Assembly: GCF_036850765.1 (NCBI RefSeq)
Contig: NC_089495.1
Location: 196,123,847-196,187,846 of the forward strand
Reading direction: 5' to 3'
Length of the DNA stretch: 64,000 nucleotides
DNA from: Saccopteryx bilineata
Lineage: Eukaryota; Chordata; Mammalia; Chiroptera; Emballonuridae
Of the stretch, positions 1-12,700 are shown piece by piece. The notes below the pieces were generated by a model. That model ran no database searches. It was given only the letters and a program-made list of their open reading frames with translations, and was not told the origin of the DNA. The stretch's first letter is position 1; every line of letters begins with the position of its first letter. Both the position numbers and the translations under genes were made by a program.

Positions 1-612
1 TGGCTCCTCCCCCACAGCCTGGGGGGGTGGGGTGCACTGGCTCCTCCCGGGACCAGAAACACCACAAGCAGATGAAGGACGCTTTGCCCCGTCATCAAGG
101 GACCAACACTGTGGCATGGTTTCTGGGGACCTAGTCTGTGTGTAGGTAACTGCCCCCTTCCCGAGGTCAGCCTGGCAACCGGACAGCACCAGACCAGACA
201 GCAATCAGCACCAGGGCTGATGTGCCCCAACCACCTGGCTGTACTTGAGACATGTCATCAACCCTCTCTGGAGTCGCCCCTCTGAGCTGGCCCCAACGAA
301 GGTGCTGGGGACCCAGAACCCTGGTTTTCCAAAGTATTCTAGAAACTCAACTCCTGCCAAGTGAAACTTTCAGGAAGGACAGGAGCAGAGCTGCTCTGGT
401 TGAAGCTGGGCGGGTGCCCAGCCCCCACCTCCCATTAACCCCTCCATGCTGAGCCCAGAGCCTGGCTCACAGAAGCCACTTCCAAGAACCACCAGACTGT
501 CCCACCTCCAGGGTACCCCCAACGGCTACAGGGTCCCAAAGGCAGAGGCTTCCAGGGAGAGTGCCCCCCGCCCCTGATCCTGGGTGGGGACAGCTTCTCC
601 CAGACCCCTTAC
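1..612. other. MYBL2 intron 12 (part)
   Basis: Intronic DNA to the left edge. I see no further exon, no recognisable SINE and no RNA gene. GC-rich with a G-run near 23-32. Confidence 0.6.
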
Positions 613-717
613 CAAAGACAGAGCCTTGGGCAGCATGGACACCATCAGCTTCCCGTCCTCATCCACGATGTCAAGAGCCAGGGACTTGCGGACTTTCTTG
701 ATGGGGCTGCGCCGCAG
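613..717 (-). CDS. MYBL2: MYBL2 exon 12 (last exon in window)
   Basis: 35 codons (residues 574-608). It begins [15 protein letters not shown], a basic nuclear-localisation stretch with an SP site, and ends KALSL at donor GTAAGG (607-612). Acceptor CCCCAG. The rest of the coding sequence was not found in positions 1-612, so it lies beyond the edge. Confidence 0.95.
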
Positions 718-3700
718 CTGGGGACGCGGGAAGGAAGGAGAGGTCAGGGCGGGGTTGGGGACTCCTGCAGGGCCCGGCAGCCCTCACAGAACCTGGCACT
801 GCAGCAGAGCCCTCAAGCCTGGCCTGGCTGGGGAGGCTGGGCCAGGGGTCAGAAGGACCCGGCAATAGTGGCCCCAGATGAGACTGTGCCCAGGGTAGCC
901 TTTCCTGCCAGGTGCCACCACAGGGAGCAGGGCCACAGGCATCAACCTCCACCCAGAGACCCGCTCCTCTTCCCTGAAAGGACCAGCATAGCCATGTCAC
1001 TAACACCCCCAAAACAGGCCCAAATCACCGAAATTAGACCTCAAACTCTCACCAATGAGCAGTAACATGGAGATATAAACCCCACGAACAGGCTCTCCCC
1101 CAACACCTCCCACCCACAGGTCTGGGATCAGCTCCAATACCAGTGAGGGGCTCTGGGACGAACAGCACCCCCAACCCAGCCGTGTGCTCCACACAGGCAT
1201 GGTCATGGCTCAAAACCACCATCCAACATGGAGGAGAGGCCCAGGAAGACCTGGGGTCAAGCTCTCTGCCCACCACCCCCAGGGGCCCCTGCCAGTGGAG
1301 CCGGTCCCTCCCAGCCTGACTGCCCACCTTCCCTCACTCGCCCCCAAAACCGGCACCTGCCACCCTGGCCCATTCCCATCTTCCCGCCTCTCCCCAGAGA
1401 GAGTCCGGGGAAAAGGAGGCACAGAGAAAAAGAGACACCAAGTCCTCCTGCTACTGGGAAAGCACAGGAAGGGCGGCACGAGGGCGGCTGGCCTGGGACA
1501 GCCCCTGCCCTGTCCTCTGCGCTCAGGTGTCCCTGCCAGCTCTCTGCCTCACCCGACTCCCCGCTGCCTGGCTCTCAGGGCCCCAATGCCTGGCCGCGCC
1601 ATCCGAAGGGTTTCCCTCGGGGCACCCTGTGCCCCTCCTGCCAGTGTACTTACTAAGTCACCAGTGTGTCCCTGCCACTGAACTCCGGGAGGGAGCGACC
1701 ACATCAGGGTCTTCTCTGCTCTACCCGCCGCACCCAGCCCACAGCCCACTTCACAAGGGACACAACACTGAATAGTTAAGGGACAGTTCAAAGAGGGGAG
1801 GGTCTTAGACACCAGGGCCTCACCTTGGCCAGTTCCATGAACGACCACTGTGAGGGAACCCGGGCCTGGGGCAGCTGCACTTCCCCTGGCATCTCACGTT
1901 CACCAGCTATGCCCATACCCACTCCCCAGCCCTGCCCCTTCTCACCCCCCCACGCCTGCCGCCACCCGCCGGCCTCCCCCACTCACCCCCGGCTTCCTCC
2001 TCTGCTTCTCGGGCCTCACTTCATCCTCAACGAGAAGCTCGATGCCGGCCTCGGAGCGCAGCACCTCCTTCAGGTCCTCCTCCAGGTGCGGGGTCTGGGG
2101 CTGCGGGCAGGGCAGGTGAGGCTCCCGGCGGTCGGCCCCAGGGCCCAGCCGCACCCTGGCCGCCCCGGAAAATGCACGTAGGAGGTGCAGTGCGGGAGAT
2201 GCTGGCCTCACACATACACGGTTAACTGACCCGCCTTGGACAAGCAGACACTGGCTTCACCGTGCTGAGGGCCACCATGGCCCAGCAGCGTCCCCAAGTC
2301 ACCAGAGCAACCCTCCCTACAACCCCGTGCAACAGCTGTCGTCTTCCACAGGGTAGCAACAGAAGCTCAGAGAGCAAGAGCCTGGCCCAGTCACACCGCT
2401 GTGGAATCGGAACCTGGACATGCTCAAAGCGTACCCTTGGACACTAATGGGGACACTTGGTTCCACTCCCCCTTCTCACTGCCTGGGGGCTCCAGGCGGA
2501 GGGTACACTGACACCTCAGAAGTCACTGAGAGCCCCTGCGTGCTGTCTTACAGACTGGCATGAGATCTGCCCTCTCCCACCTGTCTGAAGAGCACGCGGG
2601 TAACGGCACCACCTGCCCCATGGACAGGGAAGGGCAGTGCTCAACGACAACTGGCCTGGGCCCGTTTAACTCAATCAGCTGCCTGACCGGGAGGGGACAC
2701 CCAGCACCGCAGCCAGGCTATCATGAGGACCCTATGCAGTGAGGGGAGAGGAAGGTCAGCCTTTCTCTCTCCTTCCACTGGTATCTAAAATAGCTGCCTC
2801 TACCTCGGGTGCCAGGCCTCTTTTGTCACTGGGAAAGCATGACCAGGTCACAAACTGGGAACAGCAGAGAGCGGGCGGTTTGCACAAGTCCTCCCCGCCC
2901 ATCGCCAGCTCGCCTGGGAGAGGCTTTCCTGCTTCTCGTAAGGAACCAGCAGCCTGGCATGGGCTTCTGTTTGAGGATGGAGCCACCTCCTCCCGGGTCA
3001 GCCCCAGCTCCGCGCAGGTCTGCCACCCGGCACCTGCCCGTTCCCTCCAGCACTCCCGATGCGCTGGACGGGTTTCGTAATTTATGCATTCGTGTGTGTT
3101 GTGTCCGTCTGCACCACCCTACACTCAGAGTTCCACCACGATGCTGGAAATCTGTACCTCCAACACCAGCCAGCGCCTGCCTGGCACACAGGCGTTCAGG
3201 AAAGGTCGGATGGGTTGATGAGGAACTCAGGCTCAGTTCCCCATTTATAAAATGAGGGTATATCATCTGCAACTTCTCAGGGATGCTGGAAGAGCCCAAT
3301 CAGACCTCAGAGAGGGCTCTGTGAACTGCAATGGACAGACGAACCCAGGAGACGCCCCCGGCACAGAGCTGCCCGTCCACACCACATACCAGGGGCTTTA
3401 GTGGTCCGTACTTCTCCAGGGCGTTCTTGAACGGAGTTGGCGTGTGGGGGGTGTTGTCCATGGAGTACTTCTGATCTGGGGTTACAAACCTGCCAGGGCC
3501 AGAGAGGACACATAGTGACAGGGTTGGGGACAGGACAGACATCAGCTGTTCTCCCAGCCCCCAGCCTGGACCTCTGGCCTTGGCAGCAGGGAGGAAACCC
3601 CACACGGGCTCTCGTCCCCTAGCGCTCGCCCACCCACCTCCCCACCCTAGGGTCCTAATCAGGGACCGAGAGGAAGGGGCCATCCATCTTCGGAAACAAG

Positions 3701-6700
3701 ATCCAGTCTAAGCAGGTCCTAGTGACCCAGGTTAAGGAAAGATCAGCTGAGAATGCTGCTGGGTCATCAGAAATGAGGACCTCCCACACAGCAAGCTGTG
3801 TCATTGGGGAAAGGCGGGGCAGACGGTAGGTGTGAGGCAGTGAGGCCAATGCACAGGTTTAATGCGAAGGGAAGACAGTAAGTTTTCTACGGGGAACAGA
3901 GACAAATGGAGTCATAAGTGTTGATACTTCACAACCAACACGGGGTTCTTTCAACATGGGTTTCATGAAATGACTAAGACAATAGGTTTTCTTACCCAAC
4001 TCAAAGGGACATTGGACTTTGTATAGGCCTCTTAAAAATTTTTTTTCTCCATTTTGACTTAAGAGAAGACAGGGGAAGGGAGGGAGGCATCAACTCTGTT
4101 TCCCTTAGTTGTGTACTTACTGACTGCTTCTCCTATATGCCCTGACAGAAAGGGAGGGGTGAGGTGTTGAATCCACAACCTCTGGCATGCGGGGTCAGTG
4201 CGTTATTTATTGAGCCACCTGGCCAGGGCCAACTTTCTAAAGCCTTTTTGTATCATTAAAACAAGTCCAGCCTGACCAGGCGGTGGCGCAGTGGATGGAG
4301 CGTTGGACTGGGATGCGGAGGACCCAGGTTCAAGACCCTGAGGACGCCAGCTTGAGTGCAGGCTCATCTGGTTTGAGCAAAAAACTCACCAGCTTGGACC
4401 CAAGGTCGCTGGCTTGAGCAAGAGGTTACTCCATCTGCTGAAGGCCTGCGGTCAAGGCACGTATGAGAAAGCAATCAATGAACTACTAAGGTCTTGCAAT
4501 GAAAAACTAATGATTGATGCTTCTCATCTTTTCGTTCCTGTCTGTCTGTCCCTGTCTATCCCTCTCTCTGACTCTCTCTGTATCTTCTTTATTATATGCG
4601 GCTTAAGTGTCTGTTTGTCGCCGATAGCTTATTGGTTGTTTGCGTAACTGTACTAGCCAATGGGGTGAAGTTGCCACGGCTGAACACATATTGAGCGTGT
4701 CAGGGGAAGGTGAACATTTGTTTGCATTGGTAATCATCTGTTTTACATAAAAACTACGTCTTAACGTAATTTCTTTTAAGAATGCCTCCTACAAAATACA
4801 GCACTGAAGAGGAGAGAAAAGGAGCTAAAGCTGCACAAAAACGGCTTTCTCGACAAAAAGAAACCACTGAGCAGAGAAAGACAAGGCTTGCTTCAGTCAC
4901 AGAGCAAATGCGTCTTTCTCGGCAAAATGAGACTGATGAGCATAGAGAAACAAGGCTTGCTTCAGATGCAAGACAAAAAAGCCTGTCTCGACAAAATGAG
5001 TCCCTTGAACAAAGGCAGGAGAGAAATGCAAAAAAACGACAGAGTAATGCTGACCGAAACACAAAAAGGATTAAAATAGTTTCAAACGGAGAAACTTTAA
5101 TTTTTGAGCATTCCTCTGGTGACATGAATGTAAAATTAAAAATAATTGATGGTCCTCTCCAAGGCGAGCTTAAAAATGATGGAAAGATCTACACAAGAAA
5201 TGTTGTGTACAAAGAGATCTTTGACATGTGAATTAACATTTTATTATTTAAATCACATTTATTGAGCTAGCGGTGGATCTTAAGAAATGTACCGCCAGTG
5301 GTTTCCTTCATTGCACTCTACTTTAAGCAATTAAGAAAGTAGAAGGGGGGAACCCCGTGGGGCACTAAGCAAAGGGACGTCCTCGCCGCCTGCCCTGGGT
5401 AATTCAGTTTGAATTAGCAGACACCTTTGCACAAATCATTTTAATTACAATTTATAATATCTAGAACAGCGGTCATTTTGTATGACCGCCGGGCTTTCTA
5501 GTTAATAAATAAATAAATAAATAAGTCCATTTTTAACATCTGGAGATGGAACATGGCATATTAACAGAGACAGTAGTTTGTACGCCTGGAATTTTCTTCA
5601 GTTTGATTTGTATGAACGTGACCTTATGGGATCTTTCTTTTTTGTGTGTGTGACAGAGACAGTGTCAGAGAGAGGGACAGATAGAGACAGACCGACAGGA
5701 AGGGAGAGAGATGAGAAACATCAATTCTTTGCTGCAACTCCTTAGTTGTTCATTGATTGATTTCTCATATGTGCCTTGACTGTGGGGCTACAGCAGACCA
5801 AGTAACCCCTTGCTCAAGCCAGTGACCTTGGGTCCAAGCTGGTGAGCCTTGCTCAAACCAGATGAGCCCATGCTCAAGCTGGTGACCTCGGGGTCTCGAA
5901 CCTGGGTCCTCTGCATCCCTGTCCGACGCTCTATCCACTGCGCCACTGCCTGGTCAGGCATTAACATTTCTAACACTTAAAAAAACACAACTAGGCCCTG
6001 GCCGGTTGGCTCAGCGGTAGAGCGTCGGCCTGGCGTGCGGGGGACCCGGGTTCAATTCCCGGCCAGGGCACACAGGAGAAGCGCCCATTTGCTTCTCCAA
6101 CCCCCCCCCCTCCTCTGTTTCTCTCTTCCCCTCCTGCAGCCAAGGCTCCATTGGAGCAAAGATAGCCCGGGCGCTGGAGATGGCTTCTTGGCCTCTGCCC
6201 CAGGCACTAGAGTGGCTCTGGTCGCGGCAGAGCGACGCCCCGGAGGGGCAGAGCATAGCCCCCTGGTGGGCAGAGCGTTGCCCCTGGTGGGAGCGCCAGG
6301 TGGATCCCGGTCGGGCGCATGCGGGAGTCTGTCTGACTGTCTCTCCCCATTTCCAGCTTCAGAAAAATACAAAAAACAACTAGGCCTGACCTGTGGTGGC
6401 ACAATGGATAAAGCATTGACCTGAAATGCTGAGGTCGCCGGTTCAAAACCCTGGGCTTGCCTGGTCAAGGCACATATGGGAGTTGATGCTTCTTGCTCCT
6501 CCCCGTTCTCTCTCTAATAAAAATGAATAAATAAAATCTAAAAAAGTAAATAAATAAAAAAATTTTTTTAACCCCCCCCCCCCACAACTATGCAAGGAAG
6601 CCCACAGCCTGCACAGGCTTCAGAAGCTGGGCAGGCAGGATGCGGCCCTCACTCCCGCATGAGCCCCAGACAGAATGGGGGCAACTCCCTCCTTCACAGA

Positions 6701-9700
6701 AGGCTATACACACACAGGGCATCTGTGCTGAGATTTAAGTTTTTCACGGCATATTGGACTTTCCATCCCTGAGATTAGAGAGCCCCCATATTAAAATAGA
6801 AATCCCAAACAACCAGACCACACCGACACAAAGGAAGAGGGGTGGGAGCAAGGAGGCTGCTCTCTCGTAACAGTGTCAGGTGTTTCTCCAAGCCTGTCTC
6901 TTCTCCTGGCAGCAACCCTACGGCCCCAACCCTGCCAGGCTGGCCCCTGCTGGGGGAGGAGCTGGTTCCACCCCAGGGCCCGCAGCCAGTGGGTGGCTGG
7001 GGAAGCACAGCACTCACGCAGTGTGCTTCTGGTGCAGGGGTGTCTTATCCCGGTGCAGGGGCGTGGTGACCACCACCTTCTGGCTGCACACCGGGGTGGA
7101 GGTCAGCGAGGGGCTCTCCAGCTCCAGTGTGTCCTGTTTGTTCCAGAAGTTCAAAAACTGGCAGGGAAGAGAAAGGAAGCAAGACAAAGCGGTGACCTGT
7201 GGGGTGCGGCGGGACCCGCCCTTCTCCCCAAAGCACGGCCGCTCTGACAGAGGTCCCCTCTTCGTACAGGAGACTCCCACCAGGCAGGCACCAGAGCACA
7301 AAGGTCGAGACAGATCAGCCGGAACCCACCAAGCAGGTTCATGCGGATCACTGGGCCTAGAGGCGGGACTCAAATCCAGATCTGAGCCAAGGCTGAAGCA
7401 TTCCCTTCTTCCTGTCTCTGCCCTGCAGCTGCTCTTGGGGGCTCAGGGCTGTCTGAGGCCCTCAGGTCCACTGCCCAATGCAGGATCCTGGGAACAGAGT
7501 GGCCATCACCTCGGGCTGCTGTGTGGGCAGCTCAAATCTCCAGTCTTCCTTCTCTCACCCGTAGACCTCACTAGGGGTCCCTTAAGGGCTAAACTGTGGT
7601 CTCCCAAAATTTATGTGCAAAATCCCATGACTATATTTGGAGATAAAACCTTTAAAGAGATAATTAAGGTCAAATGAGGTGGGCCCTAATCCAGTAAGTC
7701 TGGGCCCGTATAAAAGATAAGAGATGACGAGAAGACATGAGGACACAGACGCAGAGGGAAGAACGCATGCGATGCAGGGAGAAGTCAGCCACCAGCAAGC
7801 CAGAGTGAGACGCCTCACAAGGAACCAATTTCCACTCAGCACTGCAGCGTGTGGCACTTCCTTTCGGCAGCCCCAGCAAATTAACACGGGACATCCCTCT
7901 GGGAAAACCACACCCAACACCTGGGCCGGCTTCATTCCGTCTACTGCCAATGATGGAATCGCCTACTGGAATGTGCTACCTCTGGGCCTCTCTCTCTCAG
8001 GGAGCCTCCACCCACCCTGTTCCTGACTGGGACAAGGGACCTGACTCTTTCCCCCCCACACACAGCTCCCAGGGTAGTCCACACCCCTCCGTTACACCTA
8101 AGGCCCCATACTGCCCCCTACCAGTCCTTCCTGGCTCTGGACTTCACACCACTCTGCTCTCCTGTCTCTGCACCTTTGTTCAAGTCAACTGACCAATAGA
8201 ACCCAGCTCAGACACCCCTAGAGAAAGCCTGAGGTCCTCCCCCGACCTCTAGGAGAGACAGGGCCCCTCCTAAGCCCTGTAAGCTCCCAGCTGCTATCAT
8301 CACAGCACTTCAAACACTGCGCTCTGGGTCACCTCATTACACGCTTGGCCCCAACACTTGCTGTCCTCTTCACGTTTGCTCCCGTGATCATAAACCCAGC
8401 ATGAAATAGATGCCCGATCAATTGATTCTTTTAACAAATACTGAGTCCCTTCCCTCCTTTGCCCAGTTATCATCTACTATCCTCAGCTCAAGTAATTCCT
8501 CCTCCTCCTTATGGAAGCCTTCCTGGATGACACCCTCCCCCCAGACTAGATGCATTATCACCCTTCTCCATCACTCCCATTTATTATGTTTATTTGGGTC
8601 TTTTCAATTAACTGGTCTTCCTGCCAGAATGGCCTTCCTTCCGGAGGGCATGGCCAGGCCTGTTTCGGCTCATCATCCCTTCATCTCCAGACCTCACTCA
8701 ACAGCAGACAGTCCATGAGTACTTGGAATGAATGATGTGTGCCTGGCACACCAGGCCCTGCACTGGGTACCGGGAGTTTGTAAACGAAACCCCGTGAGCA
8801 GTCAGGGTGGGGTCCACACACCTGGGAGGGTGAGAAGGGCAAGGTCTTGACGGGTGTGCTCTTAGGGGTGAGGCTGTTGCAAGAGTCCAGGAAGGACAGA
8901 CTGGCGCTGTTCTCCGTGACAGGGGACAGGGCAACACGCCTCTTCTTCTGCCGCTTGAGCACAGAGGGCGGGGTGCCGATGCCCAAGCCCCCCACTTCAG
9001 TGCTGGGGGAAATGGGGATCAGCTCGCCCCGGCTGCCCCGGCTCAGGTCTGAGATGGTGTGGCCGTCCAGGCGGTACTCGGTCACGCTGGGCCCGGGGGC
9101 CGCGGGATGGCGGGGCAGCGGGGCCTGTCGCTGCTGCGATGGCTGCGGCTGCTCTGGGCTGCTGCTGCTGCTGCCCTCTGTGGACGGCTCCTCAGGGAGG
9201 TCAAACTTACTCAAGTCACACCAGCCGTCTGGATCCTGCCGGAGAGGACGGGTTAGTAATCACCGCACTGTTTCTGCTCTTCCTCCAGCGGATGCAAGAG
9301 GACTCCATCATTACAGGAAAACACACGCGTGTCAAGTGTGATCCCACAGCCCAGGAACAATGAGCGTTAACACTTCCTCCCACCTCCTCCTATGTCTGCA
9401 TATCTATGTTTGTAAATAAAATGGAAGACATATTGTGCATATGGATGCTAGCTTGTTATTGAACAAATGTTCTATGCAATATTTTAAGATACACAAAAAA
9501 GCACAAACAAAAATACTAATAAGAAAAACCCAGATACCTATCAATAAGCCAAAAAAAATAAAACCTCATCACTGAAGCCCCACGTCCACCGGCCCGCTCA
9601 CGTCCACTGTGTTTGGGTAAGGAACAACGACTGGAATTTAGAACTGACCACGCTCAGGCATCCCTGTATCACGTTACCACTTAGACGTGTCCCTAAACGA

Positions 9701-12700
9701 CATTCGGTATTTTGCATGTTTTTAACCTTAGGATAAATCACTTCTACATCCTACTGTTTGTTTCATTTAAAATTCCTGCAAAGCAGGATAACAGTGCCCA
9801 ACTCTACTGCCTCTGAAGTAAATGTCTACTATAAATTATTAGTATGATGAAATTTTTCCAACTTTTATAATAACTTTTATGACTGGAAAATATTCCATCG
9901 TATGACTATCAGCCATTTAACTATCCTTTCTGTTGAATATTTAGCCGCCCCCCCCCATTTAAAAAACCATCTTTATGAACATCTTGGATATAATCTTCTC
10001 CCGCATTTTTAGTTTTTCCCTTTCTATGGCCCAGGCTCACACTTCTGGCAGCAAACCCCACAACGTGGGGGGAGCCCCGAGTTGATGGCATCTCATAGTG
10101 GCACATCCTGCAAGGTCGTCCTGCAGGTGCTTCAGGGGAACGGCCGAGAACAGCTGTTTCTATAAATACTGCGGCTCCTTCATGGACTGCTGGGCCTGAC
10201 TCCCAGCCCTGGCTCACTAGCTGTGTGGTGCTGGACCAGCCTAACCTCTCTGAGCCTGGGGCTCCCCAACTGGTGAGAAGCCTCCCACCCACTTCTCAGG
10301 GCAGTTAAAGGACTAACAGAGAGCGTGCCTGTAGGTAGCCAGTAAGGGCTTGACCTCTGAGCCTCGGTCTCATCTATAAAGCAGGGAAAGGATACTCCTC
10401 ACCAAATAAATACTGGGTGGACTGGACATTAAGCTCAGAGGCTGGCATTTGATAGATGTTCAGTAAATGTCACTGTTTTTACCAACAGAAGGGGAAGGCC
10501 AAGTGGAAGGTGAACTGGGGTGCCTCCCCTGAACCCTGCTGCCTCTGGTGGCCAGGCCTCTTGCCCATCACCTCCTGACACACTTTTCACACCAGGCTGA
10601 TGCAGCTAAGAGCTGGGGACATCACATCAGGAGGGGCGGCCCCCACCACGGAGCTCTCTCCCCAGGGGCACAATCCACAGCCAGCTCGGCCTCGGGGACT
10701 ATAAAACCCGAGTCATCAGAATCCACTCACCACGTCAGCCCCACTGGTCCCCAGGCCCTTCTCCAGTGACACCCAACCACTTGTGGTGCCGCAAACATCA
10801 CCCTCAACTGCGCTGTTACTGGCCTCACACAACCCCCCACCGCCCCATCATCCGGGAGGACCCAGTGTAACGCCACCTCCTCTGGGGAGTCCTCCCTCAG
10901 CTCACCCCTGCTACACAGGAGTCAGGAGCTCCCGGATTGCAGGGACCAGACAGCAACTGTCTCAGCATCCCCAGGCCCAGGCTGGGCAATTGACATCAGC
11001 TCAGCGAACGTCACTGGAACAGTGAGTGAACAGAAGGATGCCCACACACGACAGAACGATCCCTGCTGGGGTGGGGGGTGCTCTGGGCCCGCTGTGAAGG
11101 ACCAACATTACCGACTCGATCAAGTCCAGGGCTTCCGAGAAGCTGGACCCCACGGCTGGCATCAGGAGGTTTGCTGCCTCCACCACCCACTTATAGGGCA
11201 GGCTGCTTCCTGGCGAGGAACCCTCCTCCTCTTCCTGCTTCGGGGTGCCGTCCAAGGGCTCTGGTGCGCGTACTCCATCCAGCTCTGCAGGGACAGCCCC
11301 CTGCCCCTTTGCAGGGGTGGCTGCCATGGCCTCCTCCTCACTGCTCTCTTCTTCCTTCATGGCAGGGAGCACCGGGGACCAGCCAGCCACAAGACTTCCC
11401 TGCTGGACACAAGGGCAAGACAGTTTGGAGTTTCTGCTAGGACATAAAGCTTGTGCCGTATGCCAGCCAGACAACACACAACCTGAATCGGGTAAGAAAA
11501 CCCCGATGAACCCAAACTGTGGTTACCCTCACTACAGACTTCAAAAATCAGCCATACTGTGGAAGACGATGAAAGGCTGGTTACTGTTCTAAGTGGACAA
11601 AAGAGATACGACAACTAAATGCAATGTCTAGTTCTAGATGGGATCGGGAGCAGGAGAAACGGAGCACAGCCTGACCTGTGGTGGCGCAGTGAATAAAGCG
11701 TCAACCTGGAAACACTAAGGTTGCCGGTTCAAAACCCTGGCTTGCCTGGTCAAGGCACATATGGGAGTTGATGCTTCCTGCTCCTCCTACTTCTCTCTCT
11801 CTCTCTATCTCCCCCCTCCTCTCTAAAATAAATAAATAAATAATTTTTAAAAATGGAGCACAGACTATAGATCAGACAGAAGCAGAGAAGAAAATTGAGT
11901 CAGTACTAAACTCCCTGCATTAGACAGAACTGCACTGTGGTTAGGAAAGTGCATCCCTGTGTTCTTGGGAAACACACACTGAAATATTAACAGAGAAAGA
12001 GGCACAATGTATGTAACCGAGACCTTCGAATAGCTCGGATAAAATAAAATATATAGGCCCTGGCCAGATGGCTCAGTGGTAGTGTCGGCCTGGCGTGCAG
12101 AAGTCCCAGGTTCAATTCCCAGCCAGGGCACACAGGAGAAGCGTCCATCTGCTTCTCCACCCCTCCCCCTCTCCTTCCTCTCTGTCTCTCTCTTCCCCTC
12201 CCGCAGCCGAGGCTCCATTGGAGCAAAGATGGCCCGGGCGCTGGGGATGGTTCCTTGGCCTCTACCCCAGGCGCTAGAGTGGCTCTGGTCGCAACAGAGC
12301 TACGCCCCAGAGGGGCAGAGTGTTGCCCCCTGGTGGGCGTGCCGGGTGGATCCCGGTCGGGCGCATGAGGGAGTCTGTCTGACTGTCTCTCCCCATTTCT
12401 AGCTTCAGAAAAATACAAAAAAAAAAAAAAAAAATACACACACACACACACATATATGTAAGAAAGATAAAGCAAATCTGGCAACTGTTAAAACACTAAA
12501 GAATCCGGTGAAGGTTAGTAGAGGACCTGTGCTCAGGGTCAAGGCTGGGCTCATCCCGGCCCCGCGCGGCCAGCCTCCAGACAGAGTGCTGGGGTCGAAA
12601 GCCAAGTAGGATGTTCAGAGACGAAGGAAGGTCTGGCCACTCTGCTCTACCCTAAGAGACAGCTGCTCTGTGTTTGCAGATGCCCACGGGTTCTCTTTGT

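Larger units (their letters stand above)
4583..5501 (+). mobile_element. Non-autonomous Helitron (919 bp), complete ends
   Basis: The element starts TCTTCTTT after an A (4582) and ends CTAG (5498-5501) before a T, the Helitron A/T target rule with no duplication. Eight bases before CTAG is a perfect hairpin: GCGGTCAT (5469-5476), five-base loop, ATGACCGC (5482-5489). It lies in the tail of a SINE whose flanking duplication (aagtcca) is found outside both parts. It carries one open frame. Rolling-circle elements of this kind are best known in mammals from bats. Confidence 0.88.

Noticed and set aside
1184..1848. Open frames of 99-165 codons in MYBL2 intron 11
   Set aside because: Overlapping frames on both strands in GC-rich intron, without conserved motifs or splice logic.
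6001..6070. tRNA gene-like A and B boxes (also at every other SINE head)
   Set aside because: These are SINE promoters. No complete cloverleaf with a proper acceptor stem was found, and each is followed by a SINE body.
6880..7677. 265-codon plus-strand open frame
   Set aside because: It lies antisense to MYBL2 exon 9 and its GC-rich introns, shows no recognisable domain, and runs into an MLT1-like repeat.
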